DNA of 64,000 nucleotides, from the NCBI GenBank assembly GCA_037176845.1, contig JAYKXP010000163.1:1-64000 (forward strand), read 5' to 3'. Below are positions 44,622 to 56,427 of this stretch, piece after piece. Both the position numbers and the translations under genes were made by a program. This DNA is from Paramarasmius palmivorus (Eukaryota; Basidiomycota; Agaricomycetes; Agaricales; Marasmiaceae). The stretch's first letter is position 1; each line of letters begins with the position of its first letter. The notes beneath the pieces were generated by a model, which was not told the DNA's origin, made no database searches, and saw only the letters and a list, made by a program, of their open reading frames with translations.

Positions 44622-46868
44622 TCAAATGAAAACGTACCGTGGTCTACGATTGACTGTTCGCTTGGGTCCGTACTCCGCAACGGCATCTTTCATGCTCTGT
44701 TGAGGTGCTCGTTGCCTTCTTGGCTTCGTCACTTGCTTTGGTACGGTTTCATGATTTACATGCCGTGGCATCAATGGTGTACGTGGCCGCTCCAAAGGGG
44801 ATGGACTTGAAGGCAGCTCTGGAACCATGGGTATGTCGTTGTCGGGAGTAGGAGTTCTTCTAGCCCTTTTCTTCAAAGCCTTCTCCTCATCTCTCATCTG
44901 TTTCTCCTCCTCCCGACGCTCGTATACGATAATTTGATAGGATAGGATGTTGCGTAAGAGCAAGTCAACGAACGGCTCAGTGTACCGCCAAGAGTAATGA
45001 GTCTTGAGAATGGAAACGAGGTCATCCAGGGTCTTGATTACGAGGAACTTGTCGAGGATCAAGGTCATAAGGGATTCCGGAAAAAACACCTCTTTGGGGA
45101 AATAGGAAAGGGTGATATTGTTGCTCGAGTCGAGTGACATGCGCCAAACCCGTGTTTGAATATCTTCAAGGAAATGATGCATTGAACGCCGTTCGGACAC
45201 ACCAAGATTTGTTTTTGACTTCCTTGGCTTGGGCAGCGCTTTGATGGGTTCAGGTACCGGGAGCCAATCAAGTTCAGTATCAGAATGCGAAATCATAGGA
45301 CGAGGCGGTGCGAGAAACTGATATGTCTGTTGGTGTCGCTCTGCGCAGAGTTTGCAGTATACTGCACGCTTCGCCTCATGGCAGTCGAGAGCAGTGATAT
45401 CGGTAGGTGGGTTGTGATAATAGACGTTGATCATGCGAGTATAGCACGTCTTTTCGGTAAGGATCTTCATCTTTCCGTCGTCCATGGCTTGCGAGCATTC
45501 CTCTGAGCCTTTCCTGGTGTTCTTGGTCTTCTTCTTTGATTTTGTCGCAGTAAACGTCACTGATCCAGTGGCCGATTGCACTAGAAAGAGTAAGAATAAG
45601 CTCCAACTCACTGTAGCAATCACGATTCACGCACCTTTCAGCATGTCCTCAGCAGTCTTAATGACCTTGGGCGACACGATTGCTACACCTCTGACAATCA
45701 ATTCTCCTGGCCTACATCGTCCTTTTTGCTGCCAAAACGTGTCCAGGTCTGGCATTCCTACGCTGATGCTATCAAGGAGGCGACGGCAGTTGATACCGTT
45801 CGCGAATCCAATGGTTGCTATAACAACCTGAAGAGCGTCGTCCGAGTCAATGAGCGCAATAGTCTCGCGGTTGTAGCTGTCCATCAGAATGCTGTTGAAC
45901 ATACGCATGCGGCGGAGCTTGTTGACATTCTCCGGAATAAGTCCCCACAAGAACTCGTAGATGTCGTACCCTTCAGCGATGTTTTCGACGTGAATAATGG
46001 TCTTTCGTTTGCTGGTGAGATATGGCATGAGCTGTGCATACTTGCTGACACCCGGCCGTCGCTTGAAAGGCTCTATAACAATGTGCATGTTCTGCCGCTC
46101 GTTGGATCGTCGTACCAAATGGAAGTGATCGCCGGTGAGGCCAAGAGAGTTGCATATGGCAGCAGTGTCTTTTCCTGGAGCACAGGTAGCTGAGAGTGCG
46201 ATTACTGGAACGGTGTCCGGGAGATGGCCTCGAGCAAAAGAACCAATCGAGCGGAATGCCGGACGGAAGCGGGTACCCCATATCTTGTTCAGATGAGCTT
46301 CTTCGTTGCAAAAGTAAATGAGGTTCTTTGAGAACGTCTCATGCTTAATGATTTTCGACCACTCTTCATCCTGTAGGTGTTCTGGATCCACACAAATGAC
46401 TTGCCATGTCTTGCATTCGCAAATCTTCTGGACAAAGTCGACGTGTTCAGTTCTGAGCTTTGTGATGACTTCGTGACAATAGGAAAGGCCCGAAATCCCG
46501 AAACGTTCGAGTTCTAGAATCTATAAGAGACTTGGGTGCAAGTAAATCATGAAATTGAGGTGTTACGCACTATGCTATCCGCCAAACCCTTTGTCGGAGT
46601 CACCACAATGCCCACAGCATCTTTCCGGCATGCAAGCCCCTCATACAGCTCCGGATTCTTCGAGACCTCGTTGTGAACGGCAATGGGAACACAAAAGAAA
46701 GCCGATTTTCCTTCTCCGGTCGCTACCTCAGCGTCAACATTACTCGTCGATCCACAATCTCAGTGCGACGAAACTTCAAACGCGTTCCAACTTCCGAGTC
46801 ATCCGCCGTTCTAGGGTCCTATTTCGCATCTCGATATAGAGTGATTCTAATCTCTCTGCAGCCTGCAT
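44622..46868 (-). pseudogene. RecQ-like helicase of the transposon-associated fungal type, 5' end damaged
   Basis: Exon segments run from about 46760 to 46571, then 46520-45635 and 45580-44622, with introns of 50 and 54 bp; the last two joins are in frame and the C-terminus (333 residues) is intact. Helicase motifs in order: Walker A ATGEGKSAFF, motif Ia VVTPTKGLADSI, a Walker B position reading FCNEEAHL instead of DE-x-H, SAT motif ALSATCAPG, then VVIATIGFANGIN and QQKGRCRPG in the motif VI place. Upstream, a segment from the ATG at 46868 (RTLERRMTRKLERV, then FVALRLWIDE) is related to the family N-terminus but carries stops and a frame change before Walker A. Loss of the first acidic Walker B residue also argues against ATPase activity. 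Neighbour: DUF6589, tail to tail. Confidence 0.75.
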
Positions 46869-47958
46869 CTACTGGTATCAACAGAGTCTGGGCAGACTTG
46901 TAAGTAATAAGACTTTGTGCGACACCGGGAAAAAAACTACCTCAGGCTGTTGTCTAGGATGTGTCGCTCTCCATGGTCCTAACTATACCCATGGCCTCCA
47001 ACGAGGGCTATTTCTTCGAACGTATCGCATGTTCAGTCGGTATAATGCTCGCCGAAGGTCCGAACAGCAGTCGTATGGATGGTCTTGGCTTCCTGTATCT
47101 TTCCCTTCTTCTCGTATTCTTCTTACTTGGTGTTTGTATAGAGTACCTGGAAAAGGTATTGTTAGCTCTTGCGTAGAGGAAGAATCGGTCCTTGGACCTT
47201 CTTCAAAAGAGCCTGACCTCCGGGTTAGTTATCTCTTTTTCCAGGACCTTTGAAACCCGGACATTCCTCTTCACATTTCTCAACAACCGCCTCTCCGAGC
47301 CGCAACCTTCCGGATCCAGACACGCAACATATGGGTGAAAAAACAAAAGGATTCAAGCACTGACAAGCCCTAGCGTGTATGAATTGCCTGGAAACCGCGT
47401 TTGTTGTCAGGACAGTGAAATCAAGCACAAAAGCTGCGATAAAGCATGCCGACTCTTGTCCTATTATCTTGTCCTTTCGTTCGTCTAACCGCTTCTTCGA
47501 CTTCGAGCGAGATACGCCTTAGGAAAAAGGCTAGAGAAATAAAGACATTCAACAGTCTGCCAAGGAAGGATCCACGAAGAAAGAAATGCACAACGGGATA
47601 CCGATGACCATTTCGACTGCCACTGAGTAGGGAAGAGGAAGAGAAAAAAGGGACAAAGGTTTGGTGATCCTGATGGTCGCGGTGCAAGACGCTGCCAGCA
47701 TCGTTTCCCACGACGCAACGCTTCCTGTCACCAACCATCAGCTCCGGGTCATCTACTCGGCTATTTCATTATAGCTAGCTTCTCTTTGACCATGATTCTC
47801 AAGGCCTTCTTCGACTAGAAACTCAATTCATTGCAAATTGACGTATCCCTTCAAACTGAAAACGTTTCAGATGAAGGCTTGTTTGGGTTACGGTTTCAGG
47901 AACACTATAGAGAATAGGTACCGCGAGCCACGAGCACGGAAGTGTGTGGAAACAAATT

Positions 47959-48117
47959 ACAATTCCTGACAGATTTTGATCTTATATTACTACAGTCAAT
48001 TCATTCCAACGTCTGTTACGATCGGCACTGGAGAGATATCAAGGTGTGCCAAAACAATTCCTGAGGGATTTTGATCTCATGTTATTACAGTCAATTCATT
48101 CCAACGTCTGTCACGAT
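47959..48117. repeat. two 64-bp direct repeat units, period 95 bp
   Basis: 47959-48022 and 48054-48117 share ACAATTCCTGA, GATTTTGATCT, ATT and CAGTCAATTCATTCCAACGT with few changes. The spacer of 31 bp differs. Confidence 0.85.
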
Positions 48118-51100
48118 GACTATCAGTTCAAGCGTAAAACACCTACACCCATATTATCGGGACTCCCGTCTCCTACATCAAGTTAAAACACCTCTTCTAG
48201 TCCCGCAAACAGGAAGCCAGTGGGCACTATCGTCAGAGGTGTTATTCTCTGGATTCTACCTGCTCCGCCTTCGAAAGCAGAAACAAATAACACAACTCAC
48301 GAATACTCAGGGCCTTGATAGAAGTTTAATAGACGTACTGAAATTACTCAGTTCACGGAGCAGCATTCAAGTAACACTGTAAACGCATCACTTCCAACTC
48401 CCGGGCGAAATTGATTCCGGAGCTAACCAGTCCTTTGCACACAGGTGCAGGAGTAGTGTTTCCCCCTAAGAGTGTTATCTAGGCCACCTTTCAAATGCCA
48501 ATGTTCAAGGTTGCTTTGGAGTCGAGAGACCCTTTCTGATGTCAGGGTGTTGTATCCATGCAGGAGAGATCTTGAGCACTTAATACCTGATCTTGATTGG
48601 GAAGTGGGTGAACCTGAAGAGGCTCAGCTAGCTGCGACAGACACAAGGACCCACAGCATTAGGCGATGCAAGAATTCTTGTAGAACACTCAGAAATGAGG
48701 TTGAATTCCTGTTCCATATACCTACTTTCCACTACAATTCCACCATGCTTTCCCGCCTACCATACACTGCTATACATGCATGGCTATCCTGTTAGTGCCA
48801 CTATCCGTATTCCTCTTTCACCGTGACAGTATCGCCAGTCGCGTCTGCGCAGGAAAGGCACATACACACACACATCTATACGAAGATCAAGATGTATCGA
48901 TGTCAACGCTAGCCTCTATCTTCCTGGGGATGTACCTTGAAGTGCATTGTCATGCTCAGGACTTTGCGAAAAATCATAGTAGGGTTCACATCCTTGAGGT
49001 TGCCGATGGACTTCCGTAACCTAGCTCTCCAAATGTACCACCGATTATGTGGCGTGGCTGCTTTACCAAACCCAGATATCGGTCAACTTCTGAGTGTTCG
49101 TGTCAATCAAGAGCGCGACACAACCGACGCATTGTTCGTTGGTGAAGATTTCCTTATATTGCTCAGGCTATATCTGACATCATGAGCGTAGTAGAGTACT
49201 TTAAGTAGACAAGGGTTTCTCGGGTATCTTCGAACGTGACCCATGTCAGCAATTGATACAAAGCCCACGCGACCGCAAAAAGAAACCACCTATGAGAGCA
49301 GCATCGACGTGAGCAAATGTTCAGCGCGTTAGATGTGACTTTGGATTACCTGACACCTAACATCTGAGGCTGCGACGAGCTCTGAAGGAGATCATCTACA
49401 CGAAAAGAGAGGTAAGCACTCAAGCAGTATCATAATAAGAAATTCATAGCTTACCAGCTTGGTGTTATTGGTGTAGTTACATCTGGAACTCGTCCAAACA
49501 CTATATGGTCCTATATAGTGGAAATAGTCGTATAGACCAGATAGCTCACCTGGGCTCTATATATTCGCCCCCTAACTATCAGAGGGAGTGGTGCAACTAT
49601 CTGCGACTATCGCAGACTATATAGTACGTCGTGGAACCGAATCAAGCCGGTGGTACGGCATCGATTTCCTCATTTTGCCCTGCTCCGAGCGCCTTGATTG
49701 GCCAACAGCTTTTCGCGTCCGCACGCCATGAAATCGTCCATCCCCTCGATTGCTAGCATTCCCCCAGGCCTTAGTATCATTCAACGTATCTGATAATTGT
49801 ATGGAAGTTGTATGATCATTCGTTCAGATTGTCTACTAAAGGTTATTACAGTATTCAACTTCGATCTACTTGATATATATGCTACGACACTATCCGACAA
49901 CAGGCGGCGCCTTGGGAGTGGACCTTAAGTGGACGAGGGAAAAAGGAGTGCATGTGTGACTCGTACGTCGGGCAGCTTTTATACATACAATAAACTAACA
50001 AGGGTACTTAGAAAGGGCCGTACTATTTGAGAAATATCAGGTTCCAGATGTAGCCCAGTACCCAGGAACACGAATTGATCATGTTCAAATTCTTGGTCGA
50101 TCCGACCGCCGCTAACGCTGCTTCAAGATGAGCACACCTAGCGTAGATAAAACGCCACAACGTACGTTGAACAATCGTGAAACCGGTCAAAGAATGCCGG
50201 ATACCGAAGAGTAATTCCCATATGAGTCTGGATAGCACCGTGAACACAAGCTATACAAAGGATAGATTTTGAACGTACCTTAACCCCAACAAGATGTCGC
50301 TTGACGCAATCCGACACGATCCGACGCCATCTGAAAAATCAGTTAAAATCTGACGTCTGCCGATACTCACTTGATGTTCTGTAAGAACTTACATCTGCGA
50401 ATAAAAAATTCTTGTGGCCCTGTTTCCTTGCGCAGCTTCAGGGTCAAACGACCTTCGAGTAAAACTTTCTCCCACGTCCCCATTCTTTCCGTTCCTACCA
50501 CCACCATCTCCTCTATCCACCGATTTCCTGCTTGAACTGCCTCTATCCATGCCAACGACATACGGTACTCTTTCGAGAGTGAGGAACATCGGCTCGTGTA
50601 CGTTTTGGCATCCATATTCTTTTATTGAATACTAACAGCGCGACGAGTAGGCTACCTTGGATATCAGAACGTTGGGTTCGACTTACGGTGAGTCTAGAGT
50701 TCCTTTCAATAACATTTATCACCCTAAACAACAACACATACGAATGACAGCGATACTGTTGCATGAGAAGACCATTGCTGGGAGAAGGAGATGTAACAGT
50801 AGAAGAGTAGGGAACAGGGAATCCGGTGTCTAGGCAATTCTAGGATGGTAGGCATAGGGTTGGGGCGTGGTGGTAATCCAGCGATGGCATATACGTGGCT
50901 GAACTCGATATCGTAACGGCTAGCCGCGTAGAGTTTGTATAGTAATTAGAGTACGTTCCATTGAATACTAATAATTTCCTTTACCTAATAAAACCCAAAG
51001 GAACCGAGCCTAAACCAAGAAAAACCCATAACCAGTCCAGTGTCAGAAATAATCAGGTAGCGTCCCAATAACGTCTGATTACGTCCGTGAAAACCGACTA

Positions 51101-52429
51101 TAGGGAGACGCTATTCAGTACACCATCCTACGGTTATTTCGACAAATGGGAAGGGCATCAAATGACGTCGGATAGCATCAGATAAAACCCCACTGGGCCT
51201 TAACGCGCGCACATTGACAAGACCGAGGCTTAAACCACTAATTAGGATCTGTGTACCGAGAACGAGGTTATATTAGCGAGTTCGATAGGAAGGCAGTATA
51301 ACATGCTTCAGACATAGTAAGCCATGACTAAGAACCAGGAAGGTGGCCACAGAGAAGGCTTTGGGTCTTAGAAACGTTGTTAGTACTCCAGAGTTTACAG
51401 GTAGTACCCAATGCCGACCTTTGGAACCTTCCCCAAGGCTCGAAGATGTCGGAGAACGTTGGAAGGTATGCTAATGAGCATACTATTACGAGGATCGTTC
51501 CCTCGGAAAGGACTGCCAACTAGGAGCTTGCGGAGTATCGCCGGTGGTGTTTAAAGCTGGGATACAAGACCTAGCACAGATATTCGTTAGCATGAACCAT
51601 AACCAAATCGATTGAGCAAAAACAGAATGTACCAGACATACGACGATTGGTCTGTCATGTCAGGAACTGTCACGGTGGCGTCGCATTTCGAGTAAGATAC
51701 GCTGCCGAGAATAACTTATGCTAGATGCACCTGGTTTTGCATAGTTCAGCGCTCGTCTTTCAACCACATTCATCATGCGTCAAACTATGTACTAGCAACG
51801 ATAAGGTAAGTATAGCGAACCGATGAACGAAAGAGGTACCACTTGCCTCCAACCTCAGGCGTACAGTGGCCATCAACACACGGCGTTGAACGAGTAGCTA
51901 TTATCGTGATACCATAATCCTTGACTGAAGAAGATTGTATTAGTAAGTGAACAAGCAAGCAATACGGAAACATACAGCAGTACTGTTGTGGATTGGGTGT
52001 TGAATATATTGCTTCTACCTACAGGATACCAACTGGCTTTTATACCTACAATAAAGTATCTAGAATGTTCTAAGTATCAGTAAGCTTTTGGAGTATCTTA
52101 GTAAGTAATTGGTAAGAATTGGAGGCGGAACGATGAGGAGAAGAAAATAGAAAGCGTCAGAATATTCTACTACTTTCACCTTGCACTCCCTAACTATGAC
52201 AAGTACACTCACATAACAAGAGCATCGGCTATTGAGAGTCCATACATGTTGCATGCCGAGGGTGATCTGTATGCATGATATGTCCTCGCTGTTCCTCTGC
52301 TCATTTCCCCCTTTCATCACTGATAACCTGCTTATTTACTGCTGGATTAGAGTCTGGTTAGTACCTATAGCACAAGAGTAGGAAAGAAAAACAAAATGCT
52401 AGGTATGCTGTCCGACCCTTGATGGAAAT

Positions 52430-52555
52430 GTGTGTCTGATCAGACTGATTCGGAATCCAAAGCTCTGAGCACCAGCCAATCCTGAGAGCCTGTCTGACAG
52501 ACGGATGCATAGAATACCAACTTGAAGGGCTTCTTTTCAGAGCCCTACGTTCACT
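52430..52555 (+). repeat. copy of the GTCTGAAAAGAC-cluster repeat
   Basis: CTGATCAGA, CCAATC.TGAG, CCTGTCTGACAGACGGATGC, ATA.CAA and TTCTTTTCAGAG.CCTAC occur in the same order as at 9885-10000, 42.5 kb away and in the same orientation. It is a dispersed repeat end, with no coding content. Confidence 0.75.
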
Positions 52556-52925
52556 GTTGATATATATGTCCTACATCTCCGCGACTTGTATGGTCAAAGT
52601 GCAGAGAAGTTCAAGAAACAGCTGAACATCAGCATGTGTGCATCGTGATCTCTTAAAAGCAGGGACAATGCTTTATGGGAGTAAGTATGGGCTATCCGAA
52701 GGAAGAGAAGATGGAATGACTCGAGGCACGCGAGTACTGTAAGTCTCAACACACGCAAAAACACTGAGCGGATGGGAGAGAAGGGGTCTATAGTCAAGCA
52801 CAAGGTGCAGCAAGTCATTCAAGGACTATGTCAAGACAACATTCACATATCAAACTCATACAAAATTTTCAAAAAAGGATGCGCCTCATGTAAGGGTTTA
52901 AACTAGGTTTGAACCTGCACAGGTA

Positions 52926-53409
52926 TTAGTAAGCATATGTTATTCTCGAGTTCAGCAAGAAAGAGCATGCCTCGTTGAGTTGCCCCTGCAACTCTGCCTT
53001 CCACTCTTCATACATGGCCTGTGGCGAGGACCATAGGTAGATGTGGTGCCTGTTGGTTGACCGGTTGTTCGTGGGGTTTGTCGTAGTTATCGGCAAGCCT
53101 GCTGCGTCCCAAACTTCCACAGTGAAGTGGAATCCATCACCACTGTCATGACCAGGCCCTCTTAGGGAGTAAGTCAGCTTAGATGGTGCCATGTTACGGA
53201 GCAGGTACTTACCTGACAAGGATGCTGTCGGCACCCCTGGCATCCAATCCTTTTTCGCGAAAATATTGGAAGAATTTTTTTTCGACAAATTTTTTGAAAT
53301 CGGGGTCATAACTGGAGTAATCATTGGTGCTGAGCCAGGAAATCGTAGTTATAAACCTCGAGCCGAGGGGTTTGAGGTAAGAAAAAGCTCGCGCTGGGCT
53401 TGTGAACAT
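52926..53409 (-). CDS. small hypothetical protein, 143 aa, two exons
   Basis: Exons 53409-53213 and 53160-52926, joined in frame over a 52-bp intron (GTAAGT...CTAAG). The N-terminus (MFTSPARAFSYLKPLGSRFI) is basic and amphipathic and could be a mitochondrial presequence. The body has DPDFKKFVEKKFFQYFREKG and, across the junction, GHDSGDGFHFTVEVWDAAGL, ending HHIYLWSSPQAMYEEWKAEL. The alternating hydrophobic pattern in the second half suggests a small beta-sheet domain. I do not recognise the family. The last residues past ELQGQLNEA may be intron read-through, because a GC donor-like site occurs there. Confidence 0.55.
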
Positions 53410-54722
53410 GGTCGTATGTAGTCAATGCCCAGTTAGATGCCCTGCATATTATACTTGGCATGGAACATACTTAGAAACGTTTAAGATAGGAGACCTAGGA
53501 AGAACACATTACATCTAAATTTGTCCCTTCCATATCTTTCTTTGCGCAGTCTTGCTCTAGTTCTTTCGCACAGCGCTTGTCTAGGTGCGACCTGTGACTC
53601 TCATTTACATTCCTCAGATAGAGCAGTTACATCATCCTCCGTATCTTCTGACTTGCATCTTTCTGTTTTGAGTCGTGTTCTTCCCGCCTTACTATCTCCA
53701 TCTGTTCCTAGCTGCCCTTCCAAATGATACCACCATAGCACTGGCTGGCCCAGGAAACACAGCACGTGTAATATTTGTAGAAAGGCTTTCAGATGTAACA
53801 CCCTTGCGCCTTTGTTATCAACAAACAAGAATTCTGAATGCTGACAATTCTAATTTCTAAAGGATGGGGATGAGCCATGGCATCATTGGCCCACCGCAGC
53901 ACCCGAATCAAGGAAGCACCATGCCTGCACGACGTGAAATTATTTTTTTTTTGTTTTACTTTTACACCTCATACGGAACACCTGCCAGGAAGCTCGCTTC
54001 TATCGGTTGTCACCGAGGTTTTTGCCTCAGTGGCACTCGTAGTCGCACCCGACCGGCCCAAGACCGGCCCGCTTTCACACCTTTTTCACGCATTTATGCG
54101 CTCTTTAGACCAAAAGATGGCCGAAACATCGCCTAAATCGACAAAAAGTGTTGAAAAGCTGCCCGGGCAAATTACCTTGCGACTCTTGAGCAAGGTGTCG
54201 CCGTTGAACAATTTTTTTCTCACGACCCCGGTACCGGCACCTTCCACAGACTGAATGTTTGCGGCGAGTGGAGTCACTCCGTAAATGGAAAATATACCGC
54301 TCAAAGGAATGACGGAGAGAAACAAGATATTTCAACCAATAACTCAGTTTGCTGGTGATATTCCGTTTTTCAACTGAGTATCGCACCTCTTCTCAGCTAT
54401 TGACTGATACATATACGCCATATCCGCACCCAATTCCTCCGAGCGGAATATTTTCCATTTACGGTGTGAGTAGCAGGTACAAATTTTGGGAGTCGCAAGG
54501 TATAGCGGCTAGGGCCGCGCTTCTGGTTCTGATGAAAGGAAGGCCATTTCACTTCCCTGCTTCTAGTCTCGTAATACCATCCGTGCAACCACCCTAAAAG
54601 GGAGCCCGGTTTGCAGTACGAGACTACTCTGCTTCTCTGAGTGACAGTCACTTGGAGCCCCGTGACCAAGCGCGGGAAGAGGTCGCCGTTACTTCGGGTT
54701 CCTTACTACGTGTCGCCAACCC
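53410..54722. other. upstream region of the SRPK gene
   Basis: Contains an inverted-repeat element (54274-54469) and otherwise no supported gene. A plus-strand frame at 53877-54254 is open for 125 codons but has no recognisable content. The last 120 bp before 54723 is C/T-rich and likely includes the promoter. Confidence 0.5.
54274..54469. mobile_element. short inverted-repeat (MITE-like) element, 196 bp
   Basis: Arms 54274-54310 and 54433-54469 are inverted copies, 33 of 37 positions matching (TCAC.CCGTAAATGG and onward). The interior of about 120 bp is non-coding. I see no clear target-site duplication, so it may be an old miniature element or simply a hairpin. It lies about 250 bp upstream of the kinase start. 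Confidence 0.65.
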
Positions 54723-56427
54723 ATGCTCAGACGACTACCCCCATCTTCGAGGAGTTTAAGTCGGCTTGGCCTTCCTCGTCGACCTTCGCCTAGATCCCGC
54801 TCCTCCCTCACTGTACCCCCCATGTCTAAGCTCTCTCGACCTTCCATCAACAAGTTTCAAGAAGGACATCACGTTGTCACATTCGATGATGGGGAAGAGG
54901 AAGGGACAGATTTTATGTGTGATGAAGAACCACATATGCTATCGTACCCCTTCGCTCCAGGGTACCTACCTATGAGGTTTGGCGATATTCTAAGCAGCCA
55001 AAAATGTGAATACGAGGTTGTTAGAAAGCTTGGGTGGGGCGGTAGTTCCAGCGTCTGGTTGGCCCGACGTCGCGATGACAGGTAAGCACTCATCGCCTTT
55101 CCACCTTTCCTTGGACATGATTTTGCATTTAGGACCAGTTACTTTGCGGTCAAGATTTTAACCTGCAGTGCAAGTGCTCGAATTCGGTACAAAGAGGGCT
55201 ACGAGCTTGAGACCCACAAACGGATACGGCAGGACTCGGCCAGTAGTCATCCAGGAAGGACCTACTGCGCAGATATCACTGATGTCTTTCTTGCGACAAA
55301 CCATCACGGTGTTCACCTCTGCTTCGTTTTCCGCGCACACTCTGGTTCGGTTGCTCGCCTGGTGAATGAGATGTCTGGCGGTGTAGGTACTTTTCGCCTC
55401 CCCATTCCTGCCATTGCCAGCATCCTTCGCCAAACTATCCTTGGGACTAGTTACCTGCATTCCCTAGGCATGGTACACACTGGTGAACCCTTCTCTCTCT
55501 TCGCAGCATGTAACCTTTGCTGACTAATCACATTGCAGACATCAAGGCATCCAACCTGTTTATCACGATTGATAAGGAAGCACAAGCCATCGACCAGTTT
55601 CTCCGTGAAAATCCCTCGAGAACATACCCTCCTCGCTATGAGCCGGCCCTTTCCTCAGAACCCATAGTGACTGCAGTTACGGAACCTTTACCCCCTCTGG
55701 ACTTCACCACCTTCGAGGAGATGGGAATCTGCCTTGGTGACTTCGGTGAGGGTGAGTGCTGCTGTTACCTTGCATTCACATGTTTCTTAAGCTGCAGCTA
55801 TAGCTGTCCCGGCAGAGAAAACAGCGGGCGTATCGGAAGCCATGCCCACTATTTTACGTGCTCCGGAAATTGTGCTGGGACATAACTGGGGGAAGCCGGT
55901 GGATGTGTGGGCAGTTGGGTGTTTGGTATGTTTTGTGACTTGCATATCAATATACACTTTGAGAGCCACCATGTCAGGCGTTCGAACTGGTCACTGGAGA
56001 CCAAATCTTCAACCTTGATACTCCTCCTAATATGTCATTCACTGAAATGCATGTTGCGCGCATTACCGAACTTTTGGGCGGATTTCCCCCTTCGTTTCTG
56101 GATGGGTGCAATCACCGCAGTTTATACTTCGACGATACAGGTCTGACATTTGTGTTCCGTTACCTACATTGCGCTGACTTGCCTTCTTTAGGAAACGTTA
56201 AGAAACCAGTGCCAGAAACCTTTCCCCACTTTGGAGATCTGACGCAACGTCTCCAGAACTGCGGCTTGTGTGGCGGGCTGCTGGAACAGGTAGAACAATT
56301 TATTCGTCGCTGCCTCCTAATCGACCCTGCTTCTCGCCCACTGGCATCTGACCTGCTTCAAAACGGCTGGCTGGCTGGCCATGATGTAACAGTAGCTAGC
56401 TATTCTCATCTCCTTTCCATCTCATAG
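54723..56427 (+). CDS. SRPK-like Ser/Thr protein kinase, 482 aa, six exons
   Basis: Exons 54723-55081, 55133-55482, 55539-55751, 55798-55925, 55978-56140 and 56192-56427; introns of 46-56 bp; all joins in frame. Kinase motifs: glycine loop LGWGGSSSVW (residues 103-112), Lys127 in YFAVKIL, catalytic loop HTDIKASN with Asp237, Asp304 in GDFGEA, Glu331 in LRAPEIVLG and WAVGCLAFELVTG. The HTD loop and the APEIVLG...W region are SRPK-like; this group phosphorylates Arg/Ser-rich splicing factors. The N-terminus is Arg/Ser/Pro-rich (SRLGLPRRPSPRSRS). A short spacer of about 50 residues separates the catalytic loop and DFG. All catalytic residues are present, so the enzyme is probably active. Agaricomycetes have many such paralogues; the exact substrate cannot be told. 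Confidence 0.85.

Larger units (their letters stand above)
46869..52925. other. gene-poor stretch, 6 kb
   Basis: No gene could be supported; open frames are short and switch strand. Direct repeats lie at 47959-48117. Small palindromic A/T motifs (CACTATAT...ATATAGTG) lie near 49500-49520. A relative of the 9.9-kb repeat block lies at 52430-52555. The right-hand limit of any DUF6589/helicase cassette should be in the first kilobase. Confidence 0.5.

Noticed and set aside
45726..46193. Plus-strand frame of 155 codons
   Set aside because: Antisense to the helicase core, whose motifs are clear on the minus strand.
47421..47738. Minus-strand frame with hydrophobic stretches, considered as a membrane protein
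   Set aside because: Three overlapping frames on this strand are equally open, there is no splice support and no recognisable sequence.
49480..49640. A/T-rich palindromes around CACTATAT considered as element ends
   Set aside because: The stems are short and could arise by chance in A/T-rich DNA; no paired ends or target duplication were found.
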